Shown here: positions 10,222 to 21,850 of the stretch, one piece after another
Layout: each line of letters opens with the position of its first letter
Numbering within the stretch: position 1 is the first letter of the stretch
Source of the DNA: Dimorphilus gyrociliatus
Taxonomy: Eukaryota > Annelida > Polychaeta > Dinophilidae
Reading direction: 5' to 3'
Assembly: GCA_904063045.1 (NCBI GenBank)
Contig: CAJFCJ010000098.1
Coordinates: forward strand, 37,983 to 80,255
Length of the DNA: 42,273 nt
The notes under the pieces: model-generated
Database searches by the model: none
Told to the model about the DNA's origin: nothing
What the model saw: only the letters and a program-made list of their open reading frames with translations
Program-made: the position numbers and the translations under genes

Positions 10222-11707
10222 CTATTTATATAGAAGGATTTGAAAAGGATAGATTTTATTGTTAGGGACATTAATATGAAGTTTTGTGTTTTTGTTAGAA
10301 CGTTTAAAAAAGAATTGATTTATATTGTTATCAATATAAATCATATTACAAATGCTTCCATAAGTTGTATCATTTTTTAAATCATTCCAGATAATTAAAT
10401 TATCAGGACTAACATTTTCTTTCAACAAAATATAAGTATCATTATTATCATTTTTTATTGAATCTTTAATATTAGACAAATCAATTGAATGAGTAGATGG
10501 AGGTAAATTATATCACATATTTTATTTCTTTTAAGTGAATTAACTGTAAAAAAAAAGAAAATTTTATAATTTGCTTTTAAGAAAATAAAGATTGATATAC
10601 TTGTTTTTTCAAAAAATGAATATGCATAAATTATTATTCCATGAATATTTTTGCTTTTGAATTAAGTTTGAAATTTTTTGAAATTATAAATTTCAATTTA
10701 CTACAGACTATATGATCATGTAAAAATTGACCAGTAAAATTTACAATTTTTATATTTTTCCAAATGTAATCTTCAATTTTTAGAATACTTTCAGATGTAA
10801 AATCATTTCCATTGTCAACTGTAAAAAGAAACAAAGGGAAATATATTAAATTAGGGCGAATATATATAGGTGCAATCGGGGTAGGCAAACAGAGTTGAAG
10901 TAGACAACTTTAGTTTGAAATTCAATAACATTATCAGTCAAAATTTCTATTTCATTTTGAAAATTGAAAAAATAATTTTGGAGCGAATTGATTTGTCCAG
11001 TATTTAAATTTGTATTATTTGTAGAACATTTTCAAATGTATTTTCAAATTGATAAGCAAAATCTGTGGAAGAGGAGAGTGAGAGTTGATGGTTATGGTTA
11101 TGTCTTGGGGTTAGGGTTATAGGTTAAATCTAACCCTAACTCTAAATTAGATATTATTACTTTCAACTTTTTAATGAATTTCCCAAAATAATATCAAATT
11201 TTGAAATTTCTGTATCTAAAAAAGAAAGAAAGAATTATTCATTATTTATATAATAAATATAAACATTTTACTATTTTTCCAGTTAGTAAGCAAACACTTG
11301 ATATTGAATAAATATTTTCAAGATCAACAGCCCACCATGAATATTCATTTGGATCAGCATCAGTTAATGAACATTGAAATATATTCTTCAATCAACCAAT
11401 CAAAAAAAAATAGATTAATAATTTATTCATGGGTAAAAACAAAAACATAATAAATTATACTTTACTATTTCTAGTGATTTTAATCATTGAATCTGTTGCA
11501 AAAGTTGCTAGATTTGTATATTCCTCACTTAATATAGATCCATTTGTTGAGCTTTGAAAAGCCATTTTTCCTCTAGCAAGATTGTTTGTAGAATTGATTA
11601 TTGTAGGAAAAAGTCCTTTAAATTAAAGTTAAAAAAGAAGGTAGAAATAACAAAAATAGAGAAAATATTTATTATTTACCACAAAAGATAAATGTTGCCA
11701 AAATCAT
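10222..11707 (-). pseudogene. Decayed secreted fucolectin-like (F5/8C) gene, copy 2
   Basis: This is the second copy of 3118-4604. The ATG is at 11707, with the same NLARGKMAFQSST and SWWAVDLEN exons, the same loss of the middle of the domain with TTAGGG tracts near 11095-11140, and the same broken donor. Differences from copy 1 are one-base changes in A/T runs. Because both copies share the lesions, decay preceded the duplication. Confidence 0.7.
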
Positions 11708-11757
11708 TTTTTTTTCTCTCCCTCTCACCCTTTGCCAATTAAGCGATTATTATTATC

Positions 11758-11963
11758 AGACACGACAGAAAACGTCCCCAAATTCATGGTTTAACCCTAA
11801 CCCTAACCTACCCCTTGTCTCTCCTTAACCTTCTTGATTGCTCCTAACCTTTAGATGGAACCCCCCTAACTATAAATCAAAAGCTTCTTTACTCCTCCTA
11901 ACAATTCTTCAATCTGAAATGTTGCTTTCAAAATCTCATTTGGGGACATTTTCTGTCGGCCCC
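11758..11963. mobile_element. MITE with CCCTAA repeats and 9-bp target duplication (copy 2)
   Basis: This is the second copy of the 207-bp MITE at 4655, with one A fewer in a run. The attattatc target-site duplication is kept at 11749-11757 and 11964-11972. Confidence 0.88.
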
Positions 11964-12363
11964 ATTATTATCCTATATACAAATGGACACAAAAAACCAT
12001 AAACTTATTAAAAATAATCATAAAAGAAGATATTATTAAGTAAATCCCTTTTTTCTAATATATTGAATTTAATTATCCTAAATGTTTTTAAAGTTCTAGA
12101 TTCTAATTCTACTAATTAAAAGTCTTTCTAAAGCTCCAGATTTATAATTTCTATGAAATAAGACTTTTTCTAAACTTCCACCATTATAATTCCTACAACA
12201 CAAGAGTCATAATATCTAAAGTCTAAATATCTTTACATTATTATTTCTAAGTGCACATTCTTTCTTGTTAGAATTAAAAATTGAAAGGGAAAAATGATTG
12301 AAATTTATATGAAACAATAAATATATGAATAATCTAAATCCATTAAATCAAACTGTTGAATAT

Positions 12364-12542
12364 TTTCTTAGAACTAAAGTTGTGGACAATTTCTCCTGTG
12401 GACATTTTCTCTTGTGAACTTGGAAGGTTCAATTTGTTTAAGTACTTTGGTAAGTTGATAAATGATTGGAAAGAATACTGTTCAGAAGAAGCAGAAATTC
12501 CTACATTTACAATACATCAAAGTACAAAGAAAATTCGCACAC
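12364..12542. repeat. Dispersed repeat (copy 2)
   Basis: This is the second tandem copy of the dispersed repeat at 5262-5440. Confidence 0.55.
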
Positions 12543-12547
12543 TGTAA

Positions 12548-12720
12548 TAAATCTATGGTTTTACCCTAACCCTAACCCGGCCATTGTTTTTGCCTAACCT
12601 TTTTGAATACCCGTAACCTCCTAAGAACATATCAACAGTTATCTTATTCCTCCTAACCATTTCCCAGGCTGAAATCTAACTTTCAAATATTTCATTTATG
12701 GCCGTTTTCGACCGGTCCCA
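12548..12720. mobile_element. Truncated MITE remnant with CCCTAA repeats (copy 2)
   Basis: This is the second copy of 5446-5618. The following stretch 12721-13867 has no supportable gene. Confidence 0.6.
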
Positions 12721-13876
12721 ATGAAATTAGTTAATATTTAATAAATTCAACAATAAATTTTTTTCTGAACAATAACTTAATGTTTAATGAAGTTATAAAG
12801 TCAGTTACATTAAGCTTACAAAACCAATGATTATTTCATGATATATGTGAATAAACTTTCAATTTATAAATGAAAACTTATATTTCTTTAGAATATATTC
12901 ATTGGAATGACAGTATCTAATACTACTCAAAAGAACAATGGCTTGTTAAGGTTGGAATAAAACTATTGATTTCGTGGAAATTTTTTGTTACATCAATTAT
13001 ATGTCAATGTATAATATTAACTCTAATAAAAAATTTCAGTTCCAGTTACAGTGCATATTGCAATTTAATCAATTGAACAAATGAACAAATGTCTTGGTCC
13101 ATTTCAACCAAATTTCCTCTTAATGTCTAATTTAAATGCTTTATTTCAAATAAAATACTTAAAGTTGCAGCAATAAAAAAGTTGAATAACAGAGTAGATA
13201 GTTTCTAATAGCAGGTTTCCAAGTTACCAAACTAGTGTCCAATATTGAAAGAGTAGAAGGCTTGTCCCATTAGAGGTTGTTTCCAGTTGATCTTTCCAGT
13301 GTAAGGTAATAACCAATCACCACTTTACAATTGGTGGTCTAGTTTATATTTAACCTTGGGAACAATATGTTACAAAACAGAGATATCTTTTGTATTATTT
13401 AGATAAAATATTAACCTTTTATTGGGTTCCCCATTATGTTTTTCCAATTGATTTCTGTTTAAACCCCTCTGCTATTTGTATTTTTACCCTAATGATATAT
13501 CATTAGAATGTTTTGTTTCAACTGTTCCAACTCAATCATAGTTATTAAACAGATGGCGTTAGCATTTCTCTGTATGTGTTATTCAAAGATATTGGCAAAA
13601 AGCTCAATTAGTATAGACACTTCAGAATCTGTAACATTCTGTTATTAGGTATGCAAATAGCAGACTATTCATCAACTGCAATCGGTGATTTGCCAAAGAG
13701 TATGCAACTTGGTTAGGAGCAAAAGGAGCAAGACAACTTGTGAAGATACCTGTATAGCTATTTGTTCAACATTGATATCAAATATATACTATTGGGAAAG
13801 TGGCTGGGAGGCAATACTTTGGTTGTGTAGCATCATATGTGCAGTGTTCAATATTTGCAGTAACTACTTATTAATT

Positions 13877-15760
13877 GGATGCGACAGAAAATGTCCATGA
13901 AAGAAAACATCCATAAACCGAAAGAAAATGTCCATTAACTGAAAGAAAACGTCCATAAACTGAAAGAAAACATCCATGAATCAAAAGAACACATAAACCC
14001 TAACCCTAACCCTGTTAAAGAGAATTGATGAGCCAAAAAAATGCAGGGAAAGTGTACCAATAAAAAGTAATTCTGCTGCAAAACTTAATGAGAAGGAAGA
14101 AGCAATTGTTGAATATCCAGAAAAGAATATTGAGGAGAATAACAGCATGACTGAGGAAAAATTAAAAATTGATGAGAAAGGAGACAATAATCAAGGACAA
14201 GAAAAGAGTACTGAAGAGTTCACAGAAGAATTGAGATTATCTATATCATGGAGTAGCAATGACAATAATGATGAAAGTATAAACACAAAGGTTGACAAAG
14301 GAAATATCATTAATGGAAGTGATATTGAATATGATAATGAAATTGAAGTTGAAAATTTTGAAACAATTCAAAATGCATATATAGAATCTGAAAAAATTGA
14401 GGAAGAATCTTTTGAAAGTGAAACATCTGCCAAAGAAAATTCTTCTGACAATTTTCGTTTTAAAATTCTGCCACATGGAAGTCAAAAATGCAAAGACTTA
14501 CTTTTTCACAAAGGTTTTTCATATACTATTAAATTAAAAACAAAAACAACTACTGTATGGACTTGTTCTGTCAGAAGCAAAAAAAGAAAAACTTTACAAA
14601 ATATATGGCCTGATGCTGTCTTGACTGGATGTTCATTTCACTGGTCTCAGGCAATATTTAGAAAAATTCAGGTTTATTAATTTCTAAAACAATTTTAACA
14701 ATCCAATTAATATTTGTTTTGTTTAAGGAACTCAGTTATAGCAGGGAATTTAGAAAAAAAGAGGGAGCTTGGGAATCCATGAGAATGATTATGTCTTTGC
14801 CATATTTGCCTCATGGCATGATTGAAAATCAATTCACTAAAATTCAAAATCAACTGACAAAAGAAAATAAACTGTCTGATTTGTTGGACTACGTGTCTAA
14901 TAGTTGGATAAAAAATACATTTTGGTCTCCAGGAGACTTGGTCTGTTTTTGATCAAAGCATAAGAACAAATAATGATCTGGAAGGTTATCATCAAAGGCT
15001 GAATAAAATTGTTGGAGAAAATGTTTCTTTTTATTTAGTGATTGATGAGTTAAAGAGGGAAGCAGATATGATAAATCTGTACAAAAAGCTTTTAAGTGAG
15101 AGAAAGATAATTAGACTTGAAAGGAAGACTTATAGCCAAATTCAAAAAGATCTTTTCTTAATTTGGGAAAATTTTAAAACAGGTGAAATTAATGCAAACC
15201 AACTTCTGCAGCTTTGCTCAGAATTATATTATTGAAAATAATTGACAATACCTTGATATCAAAAAACTTTACTTGAAAACACTGGTCATTTAATTGTAAA
15301 ACTTGAAAAAAGTTTGTCTTTCTTTTAAAGTTGTTTACAAATAATCAATACACAATTTATATGGTAAACCTAAAGTTGCATATATAAAAAGTTTTCTATT
15401 AACTTGTTTTTCAATATAGATTTACATTTAAATGAAATTTATTTTTATTTATGTTTTCTTTTAGTTCATGGATATTTACTTTTAGTTTATAGACATTTTC
15501 TTTCACAGTAGGGACGTTTTCTTTCACTCCATAAGGAAATATAATTCCTAAAAAATTAAGCTAATAGGAAAAGTTAAGTGATTTTTTTTGTGAATATTTC
15601 ATTTATTAAGTATATGTTTAACATATTCTTTTACCAAAGGTTTACTTTTTCAACATATATTTATATTTAAATGAAATTTTTTTTAATGGACATTTTCTTT
15701 CAGTTTATGGTCGTTTTCTTTCATGGACGTTTTCTTTCATGAACATTTTCTGTCGACCCC
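13877..15760 (+). mobile_element. MULE-B, deletion derivative with both ends and target duplication
   Basis: This 1884-bp element has matching CGACAG-type termini and is flanked by the direct repeat ttattaatt (13868-13876 and 15761-15769), the 9-bp duplication typical of MULEs. Subterminal arrays of about 20-bp iterations (gaaagaaaacgtccataaact and complement) lie inside both ends. Three CCCTAA units are at 13998-14014. It is the only one of the three copies with a true duplication, so it marks the original insertion site. Confidence 0.9.
14007..15235 (+). pseudogene. Core-deleted FLYWCH-MULE transposase (copy 3)
   Basis: Same structure as 6905-8133: open frame from the telomere-like tract, first ATG at 14147, FLYWCH-like module, deletion to TGCSFHWSQAI, intron 14672-14727, frameshift near 14937 and stop at 15235. 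It is not functional. Confidence 0.82.
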
Positions 15761-15842
15761 TTATTAATTGTATTCCATGTATGAGATGATAAAAGATCCT
15801 CTAACAGGCATGTTTTTTATCAGAAGAGTCAGATCCCTTCCA

Positions 15843-16025
15843 TCAATATTCAGTATGCTTATCAGCAATTTTATACCAATCATTATGTTTGACAATGTGT
15901 TGTACTCGGGACTTTCTGTCTTTGAAAGCTTCTAATATTTTAGCTTCCTTTTTTGAAATGGGGTTGTGTGCTTGAGTTTTTTTGTTGATTTTTATTTTAA
16001 CCAATTGAATTATCTTATTTGTCAT
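15843..16025 (-). CDS. Short lysine-rich open frame of unknown nature
   Basis: This is a 60-codon frame starting with ATG at 16025, rich in Lys and Ile, with no recognisable domain. It lies just downstream of the C1q-like fragment on the same strand and just outside the MULE-B right end. It may be chance or the relic of an exon. I see no splice partner, so support is weak. The rest of 15771-16126 shows nothing else. Confidence 0.15.
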   Translation of the reverse strand: MTNKIIQLVKIKINKKTQAHNPISKKEAKILEAFKDRKSRVQHIVKHNDWYKIADKHTEY

Positions 16026-16126
16026 ATTTTAATAATATTATTAAGAATGAGGCAAAAGAAAATCAAAGCATTTTTCATTATTCAGTATTCTGAAAGGTTA
16101 GATCAAGAGTAGTAATAGAATTAACT

Positions 16127-16516
16127 TTAGGAAAATGCAGAAATAAGCTCTATTGTTACAATATCATCTTTTTTCCAATTTTAATATTCCTCCTCTGCTC
16201 ACACTTTCAAATGCTGTTCTAGCCTTCAACCTTTGCATACTCAGGATCTGTCTGTTGTTTACTATTACAAGTACAACAGTTTGTATTCCTGGCCACAAAC
16301 CAGCAGATATATCAATGTAATGTAAACCTAAAACTGCAGCCTTATATGTATTATTTCTGGAATTCCATCCAGAATGTGTATCCAACACGACTGCATCAAA
16401 ACCACGTTTTACTCTTGACTGTGTGGCTAAATTTGTTGTTCTATAGACATAAAATGCTGGTTTAGCAACTGATGTATTTAATTGAAATTCTGCTATATAT
16501 GTATACAAATTGTTCG
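16127..16516 (-). pseudogene. C1q-like domain fragment, frameshifted near its end
   Basis: The translation shows a C1q/TNF-like domain: KPAFYVYRTTN at the start, FDAVVLDTHSGWNSRNNTY, then GLHYIDISAGL and ILKLEK. The expected final strand (DDIVTIELISAFS, stop at 16127-16129) is present, but in the next frame. One extra A in the run near 16172-16177 causes the shift. The 5' side runs into a MULE fragment in the opposite orientation at about 16510, and no signal peptide or upstream exon is visible. C1q-domain proteins are usually secreted recognition molecules in invertebrates. It may be a remnant, or an exon of a gene whose start was displaced. Confidence 0.65.
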
Positions 16517-17096
16517 ATCTGGAGGTGCCTTGTACCAGTGTTAAAGATACAGATCTTTCAAAAGATGTTGAAAATTTAATCTTTGAAGTGTTTCTTTACA
16601 ATAAATGTTCTTTCAAGTCTCCTGGCTACTCAGGAAAGTATATGGAAAAAGGAGAGGACTGTAAAGACATGAGAAAGCCGATGGCCTTACCTTTTATGCC
16701 TGATAATATCACTGCTCCAACACTTTACAGATTAAAATCTCACATGACAGAAAAGAAAAATTTGCAGATTTGTTGGAATATTATGAGACTACTTGGATAA
16801 TGAACTCCATATGGAAACCAGAGATTTGGTCTATATATGGATTGTCCATAATGACTAATAACAGTGTGGAGGGATGGCACTGTAGAATGGACAGTAAAGT
16901 ACCATCCAAAGAATCATTTCATTGGCTGGTTGATGAACTGAATAGAGAAGCGGATTTAGTTATAATCTATGCAAACCTTATGTCTGAGAAGAAGATTATC
17001 AAGTACCAGAAAAAGCGATATACTGAAATAGAGAAAAAATATTTGAAATTTGGGAAAATTATAAACTTGGAGGGTTTTTGGCTGATGAACTTATAA
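16510..17096 (+). pseudogene. MULE transposase C-terminal fragment (third family)
   Basis: From about 16620 the translation aligns with the last exon of the other MULEs: GYSGKYMEKGED, MALPFMPDNI, then FADLLEYYETTWIMNSIWKP, MTNNSVEGWHCRM and DELNREADLVIIY. One base is off in the A run near 16755-16765, so the two halves lie in different frames. The residues before 16610 (LEVPCTSVKD...) do not match the other transposases. The protein differs clearly from MULE-A/B, so it is a separate subfamily. No termini were found. The following 17097-17540 holds nothing I can support. Confidence 0.7.
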
Positions 17097-17540
17097 TTAA
17101 TATTTGAATTATAGAGCCAGTCAATGAAATTTAGTTTTTAATAAAATGTATTGAAGAAAAGAAAGTTAAAATGTTTTCAGAAAGCGAAAAAAACATAGCA
17201 TATCTCTTAAATTAAGAAACCTGTCAAACGACTCTTCACATTCTTGAGAGAATGAATGCCAAATGGAATCAAAAAGTTTTTATCAGATAAAAAATATTCT
17301 TCAATGTAAACTATCCAGCATTAAAGTTTGTTATCATGTTTTAAGCTGTAAAAAATGCATTTGAAAGATTTCAAATAAAAGGAATATGAAAAAAGGAATA
17401 GAATGAAAATAGTGAGGAACTTTGAGGTTTGCCTGTGATATCCAATTATCACTTTAAAGTTGACAAACTGTCTATTTCTTATAAACATCTTTAGTAATTA
17501 ATTATATAGAGTTTACCCTTAAAAGGCAATTGGATAATAA

Positions 17541-19761
17541 TCAAAATATATGTACAGTTGCAATCATTTTTTCTGATATATCATGATATACTGAAATTTG
17601 AGAATCTGATTTCTTGCATTGATAAACAAGTTGATTTTTCAAATTCCATTCAGTATCTTGAATTATCAGTTTATTACAAATAGTTATTTTAGAATCTTCT
17701 CCATTCTTCAAAGAATAAACTGCAACTTGTTCCTTACTGTCTAAACCTTCAATGAAAACATATAAGAATGAATTCAAGTTATAAGTTGTACCAAAGAGTG
17801 GATAAGTTAATTTTTCAAATTCTTGTAAACAACGCGGTCTAACTGCAATTTTATTTATTCATTTATACTGTTCTTAAATTGAAATTTCTATGTACAAACC
17901 TTTGTGAGTTGTTCTTGAAACTGCAATAAGATCTATTTCACTTAGTCCTATACTATCCTTCGACACCAGTGTAATAGAATTTGAGAATTGAAAGTTGAAC
18001 TTTATACAAAATGTATGAGATTGTAAAAAGTCACCATATGCATATTTTATGATATCATATCCTTTTAGATAGTCAAAAACCTTTACTTGCATGTTCTGCT
18101 TGGCTGAATTGCCATTAAAAACTGAAACAATATTGAGAAAATAATTTTCATACAACGTTTAAAAATGAATGGATTACACACTTGTCAAACAAACATAATT
18201 TAGATATATGAGTTCAGTTTGTAACACAATAACATTATTAAATGCTAAATTTATAATTCCAGTATTATCTGTAAGATAGTACACGCCATCTTTGATCATG
18301 TTGAAATCATTGGTTGACATTTCTGCATTCTCCAATTTGCCGGAAGTAATAAATTCGTTCAAGTTATTACCATATTCTATATGTAAAAAAAAAGACAAAA
18401 AAAATCATCTAGAGAGTACAAACTTTGTTTTAAACAAAGGTTATGTACTCTGTGGTTCATATTGATCTATTGCAGAAGCATATAGATATATTTCTGTAAA
18501 CTGCAAATATTTTAGTTCATTTGTTGAGTCATACCGAATGACAAGTAAATATCTTCCAACAATAGGAGGATTACATCCAATATTGATATTTTCAAAAGGA
18601 ACTCTAAATAATGCTGACAAATTGTCAATGCAAAATTTATGATGTGAATGAAAATCCGAATCTGGTACGTGATTCGCTGTAACATAAATATTCGCAAATC
18701 TCTGTAATTCATCTGGAAAAGAAGTCAAATTACCTAATGTCAAACAAAAAAATAATCTATTACTCACGATCCCTGATTTGAGTGACAAAGATAATTCTAT
18801 GAAATATTCTTGATTGGAGAGCATCAATTAGCATATATGGTTTTTTATATGGACCTATCTCAAAATGTCTTGAATGAAATGATGTAAGGAAATTATTATC
18901 ATAACCATTTTCTATATTATAACCAAGGCCATTTCCTCCATTTCTTGTCTTCAAGCTCGCTATATTCAAACTATCAAATCCTTTGTTTGTAAAGAAAGGT
19001 ATTATAATTATTAAAGTACACATAAAGTTGACCTTCACCTCTATTACTATTAATTAAAGATCCTGTAACATCTACGTCACACAATATCAACTTTTTATTG
19101 ATTGCTGTTAATTTAATTGTAAGAAAAGAACCAATGGATTCTGAATCGCAAAAATAGCAATCGTATTGCGCAATATCTGTAGCAGTTGGCTGTTTTACGG
19201 GTCCAGTGACATATTTGCAAAGAGTTTTATTATCATTAGGATAATCACCAACAAAAATGTTGAATTCCTTTAAATTTTCATCTGGCTCAATAAAATAGAC
19301 TTGTATTTAAAATAGTCATTAATTATTTAACTTACAAAGTGCATTGTTTGTATTTAACAGACAGACTTTTGTAACAGAATAAATACTTTGAAGATCAACA
19401 GACCACCATGACACATCCTGAGGATCGGCTTCTGTACTCGAACAGTATTCATTCTGTACAAAAAATGGTACAAAGATAATAGAGTTACATGTTGAAATCT
19501 ACAATTTATTACTTACTGCGCCATATTCAATATTAATATTATCATCATTTGCAAAAAAAGGTGCTGAAGGCTTTTCGCTGCTAACAGTAGAACTTTGAAA
19601 TGATAATTTTCCTCTTGCTAAATTTATACATTCTGTTCCAATAGGACAACAAACTGAAATCAATAAAAGTAATAAAGTTTTATAATACAACTCAATTTAT
19701 AAAATATATTCTCACAAAGTAGAAGGAAAAAAGCAAAAGTTTTATAAATAACTTCAGCCAT
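17541..19761 (-). CDS. Secreted fucolectin-like (F5/8C) protein, multi-exon
   Basis: Exon 1 (19716-19761, ATG) encodes MAEVIYKTFAFFLLL, which joins over a 62-bp intron to exon 2 (19517-19653) to complete a signal peptide, followed by INLARGKLSFQSST. Exon 3 (from 19453) has VSWWSVDLQSIYSVTKVCLL, and the next has FNIFVGDYP and SFLTIKLTA. These are diagnostic of a fucolectin/tachylectin-4-like F5/8C fold. A second similar domain follows (about 18452-18990; ANIYVTANHV, CNPPIVGRYLLVIRY). The last exons (18187-18380, about 17895-18125 and 17541-17850) share an exon pattern with the decayed paralogues at 3118 and 10222. It ends in TGA at 17541. All joins use GT-AG with conserved phase, and no stop interrupts it. 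I infer a secreted carbohydrate-binding protein, possibly in defence or adhesion. The role of its C-terminal 220 residues is unknown. Confidence 0.82.
18413..18451 (-). other. Hairpin spanning a 5' splice site
   Basis: The arms agagtacaaactttgttt (18413-18430) and aaacaaaggttatgtactct (18432-18451) are nearly complementary. They cover the inferred GTACAT donor of the fucolectin-like gene. The hairpin could hide or regulate the splice site. This is inference only. Confidence 0.4.
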
Positions 19762-20162
19762 TCTTAAAAAGCGTATAGTTCAACGTTTTTATTACTTTCC
19801 TTTATGAACATGTTCTATTTGATTTTGAAACATTCATTTCTCCTTAATTTGAAACAATGATTTCACGAATTATGAATAAACTGTTTTGAAGAACAGTATA
19901 TAACTTTATTCCTTTGTATTTGACAAAGACTTGCAAGATTCAGTAAGGTCAGAACTGAAAATTTTATATTTTTGATCAATATTTAATTTAATATATATAT
20001 TAATATAATGATGAAACCAGCCAACCATAATAATTAATAAATTAAAAAATAACAAGTATGCAGTAGGTGAAGTTTAACCTTTTATCTCAGTTGGATCACC
20101 ACCAGACTAATTATATGCAGGTCCAGAAAAGCATTTAGGAATAGAGATCCTTTTTCATCTAA

Positions 20163-20291
20163 AAGTAACTATTGATTTGTTGTTAAGGGGATTCCATCTT
20201 AGGATTAGGGGTAATCAAAAAGGCAAAGGAGACACAATGGTTGGGTTAGGATTTTTTTAAACTATACATTTCGGGACGTTTTCTCTTGTAT
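20163..20291. mobile_element. Degraded MITE remnant
   Basis: The stretch attgatttgttgttaagggg ... ggattaggggtaatcaaaaagg ... tgggttagg ... gggacgttttct matches half of the TTAGGG-bearing MITE family in inverted orientation, with a decayed terminus. The rest of 19762-20721 shows nothing I can support. Confidence 0.6.
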
Positions 20292-20721
20292 CTATAGTTT
20301 TTTTGCACTGCTTTTGACTGCATTTTTGGAAGATAAGCAAAATAAAAATAAAATTTTTCTGAGTGTCTTACACATTGTTCAAGGCTAGAGAGACAATTTT
20401 TGCATATTATAAGATGCATGCAAGACAGTAATAAAACATTTGCTCTACTCCAACCAAATCAATAGTTTAGAGTATATGCATTCATACGTGATAAATTGGA
20501 ATTGAAGATTAAAATGTTGTTGATATTCTCTTCAATTGAAAATCATTGCTAAAATAATGTTTTTTGGCTTTTCTAATATGATTGTTTGTTTGTTTATTTA
20601 TAAATAATGTGAAAAAATGGACAACATCTACTTAATTTACAGATTTACACAGTGAAAAACAAACACTAAATCATACTATTGAAAAATTTCGCATAAAGCT
20701 AATTTATCTTTATCCTCCTTT

Positions 20722-21745
20722 TCAATAATAATATGAATTGAAATTTGGCAAATTGTTAAGTAAAATATTTTTATCAGATTTAAAAGTAATATAAGAATTC
20801 TGTTCAAAAATTGTTTGTAATTTAAATGATTTGAAAATTTTGATATTCTTTGAATTTTTAAATGTTAAAAGTAGATCCACTACAACATTTTTAATACTTT
20901 CATTATATTTTTTGAATACTAGTAATGGATTTATTGTTTCATTTTCAAATATACCATTTTCACTTGTTAGGTCAAGTACTGTATATAAATTTTGTATTTT
21001 TGAACAGGTATCATAAGACTTATCAATAGTTGAGTAGTATTCCCTCAAAGAACAGTGTCGTTTATGGAATGAAAATATTTTTAGTCCATTTAAAAAAGGA
21101 GAAAAACACTCAATCATAAATAATGACCCTGACATTGGGGCTTATTTGTTTAAATCAATAAATATTTAAGTATACCTATATCAGAAACTTGAAAATGATT
21201 GATGACATTCACCTCATAGTTATGCAATAAAATCTCCTTAAAGATATTTGATGTATTTAAATTAACAACAGCCAAAGTATTAAAGCCATATGCTCCACCA
21301 GATCCAAAAATAATTCTATCTGTTAAAATTTCCAACCAAAATTCACTCCATTTTTTACATTTTATTAATGAACTTTGTAAATTGAATTTTTCAATTTTCG
21401 CTGTTGGTTTATAGATTATAAATTTTAAATAATGTTGATTTTCTTCTATAACATTCATATGAATTGAAAATTGAGTTGAATTATCATCTTTAAAACCAAT
21501 TATGAGTGATGAACAATTTTCAGTTTCATTCTGGCTGCCTTGTCCATAAACTTTAAATTTCATAGCCCTAAAATTGTTATGATATTTTGTTGGTATGTAA
21601 TAGATAACTGAAGAGTTTTCTTGAATTGTATAAATTCGTTCAGTTCTTTCTTTTTGAATAGAAAAAAAAATGTCAGGAGTTATAAAATTTTTGATGAAAT
21701 TGTACTTTGTTGTATTGTAATTGTAGGAATTTCTGCTTCTTCAGA
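20722..21745 (-). CDS. FAMeT-like lectin-domain protein, 5' end missing
   Basis: The first visible exon (21176 to about 21745, no start seen) contains a segment resembling the farnesoic acid O-methyltransferase (Methyltransf_FA) domain: WSEFWLEILTDRIIFGSGG followed by NHFQVSDI, as in the W...G.I.vG.G...F.vs pattern of that family. A 47-bp intron (21129-21175, GT-AG, phase kept) joins to a second exon (20722-21128) of about 135 codons with no recognised domain and a TAA stop. The upstream side runs into a dispersed repeat, so the 5' end is unclear. An ATG at 21563 is possible but would cut the open frame. Despite its name, this domain occurs in many invertebrate secreted or surface proteins. 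No catalytic role is implied. Confidence 0.6.
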
Positions 21746-21850
21746 ACAGTATTCGTCCTTTCCAATCATTTATCAATTTACCAAAGTACTGGTCCAATTA
21801 GAACCTTTCAAGTTTGTCCACAAATAGTCTTAACAAATGTAATTTCGATA
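21727..21850. repeat. Dispersed repeat, inverted relative to 5262-5440
   Basis: This is the reverse complement of the repeat at 5262-5440 (shared ttggtaaattgataaatgat and gaagcagaaattcctaca segments). It lies at or inside the 5' side of the FAMeT-like gene and may have replaced its start. Beyond it, 21851-22601 holds no supportable gene, only a palindrome. Confidence 0.6.

Larger units (their letters stand above)
411..15380. repeat. 7102-bp head-to-tail tandem duplication, about 2.1 copies
   Basis: Positions 411-7512 recur at 7513-14614 with a constant offset of 7102 bp, and again from 14615 to about 15380. Copies 1 and 2 differ at only a handful of places: a 2-bp deletion near 2673 in copy 1, several one-base changes in A/T runs (near 3507, 3911, 4170 and 4830), and C/T differences at 6603/13705 and 6827/13929. 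The third, partial copy is identical until about 15380. It then diverges (roughly 90 percent similar by eye) to the end of a MULE and leaves the repeat altogether at 15760. Upstream of 411 the first copy has unrelated sequence. The near-identity implies a very recent event, or an assembly duplication. Confidence 0.95.
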
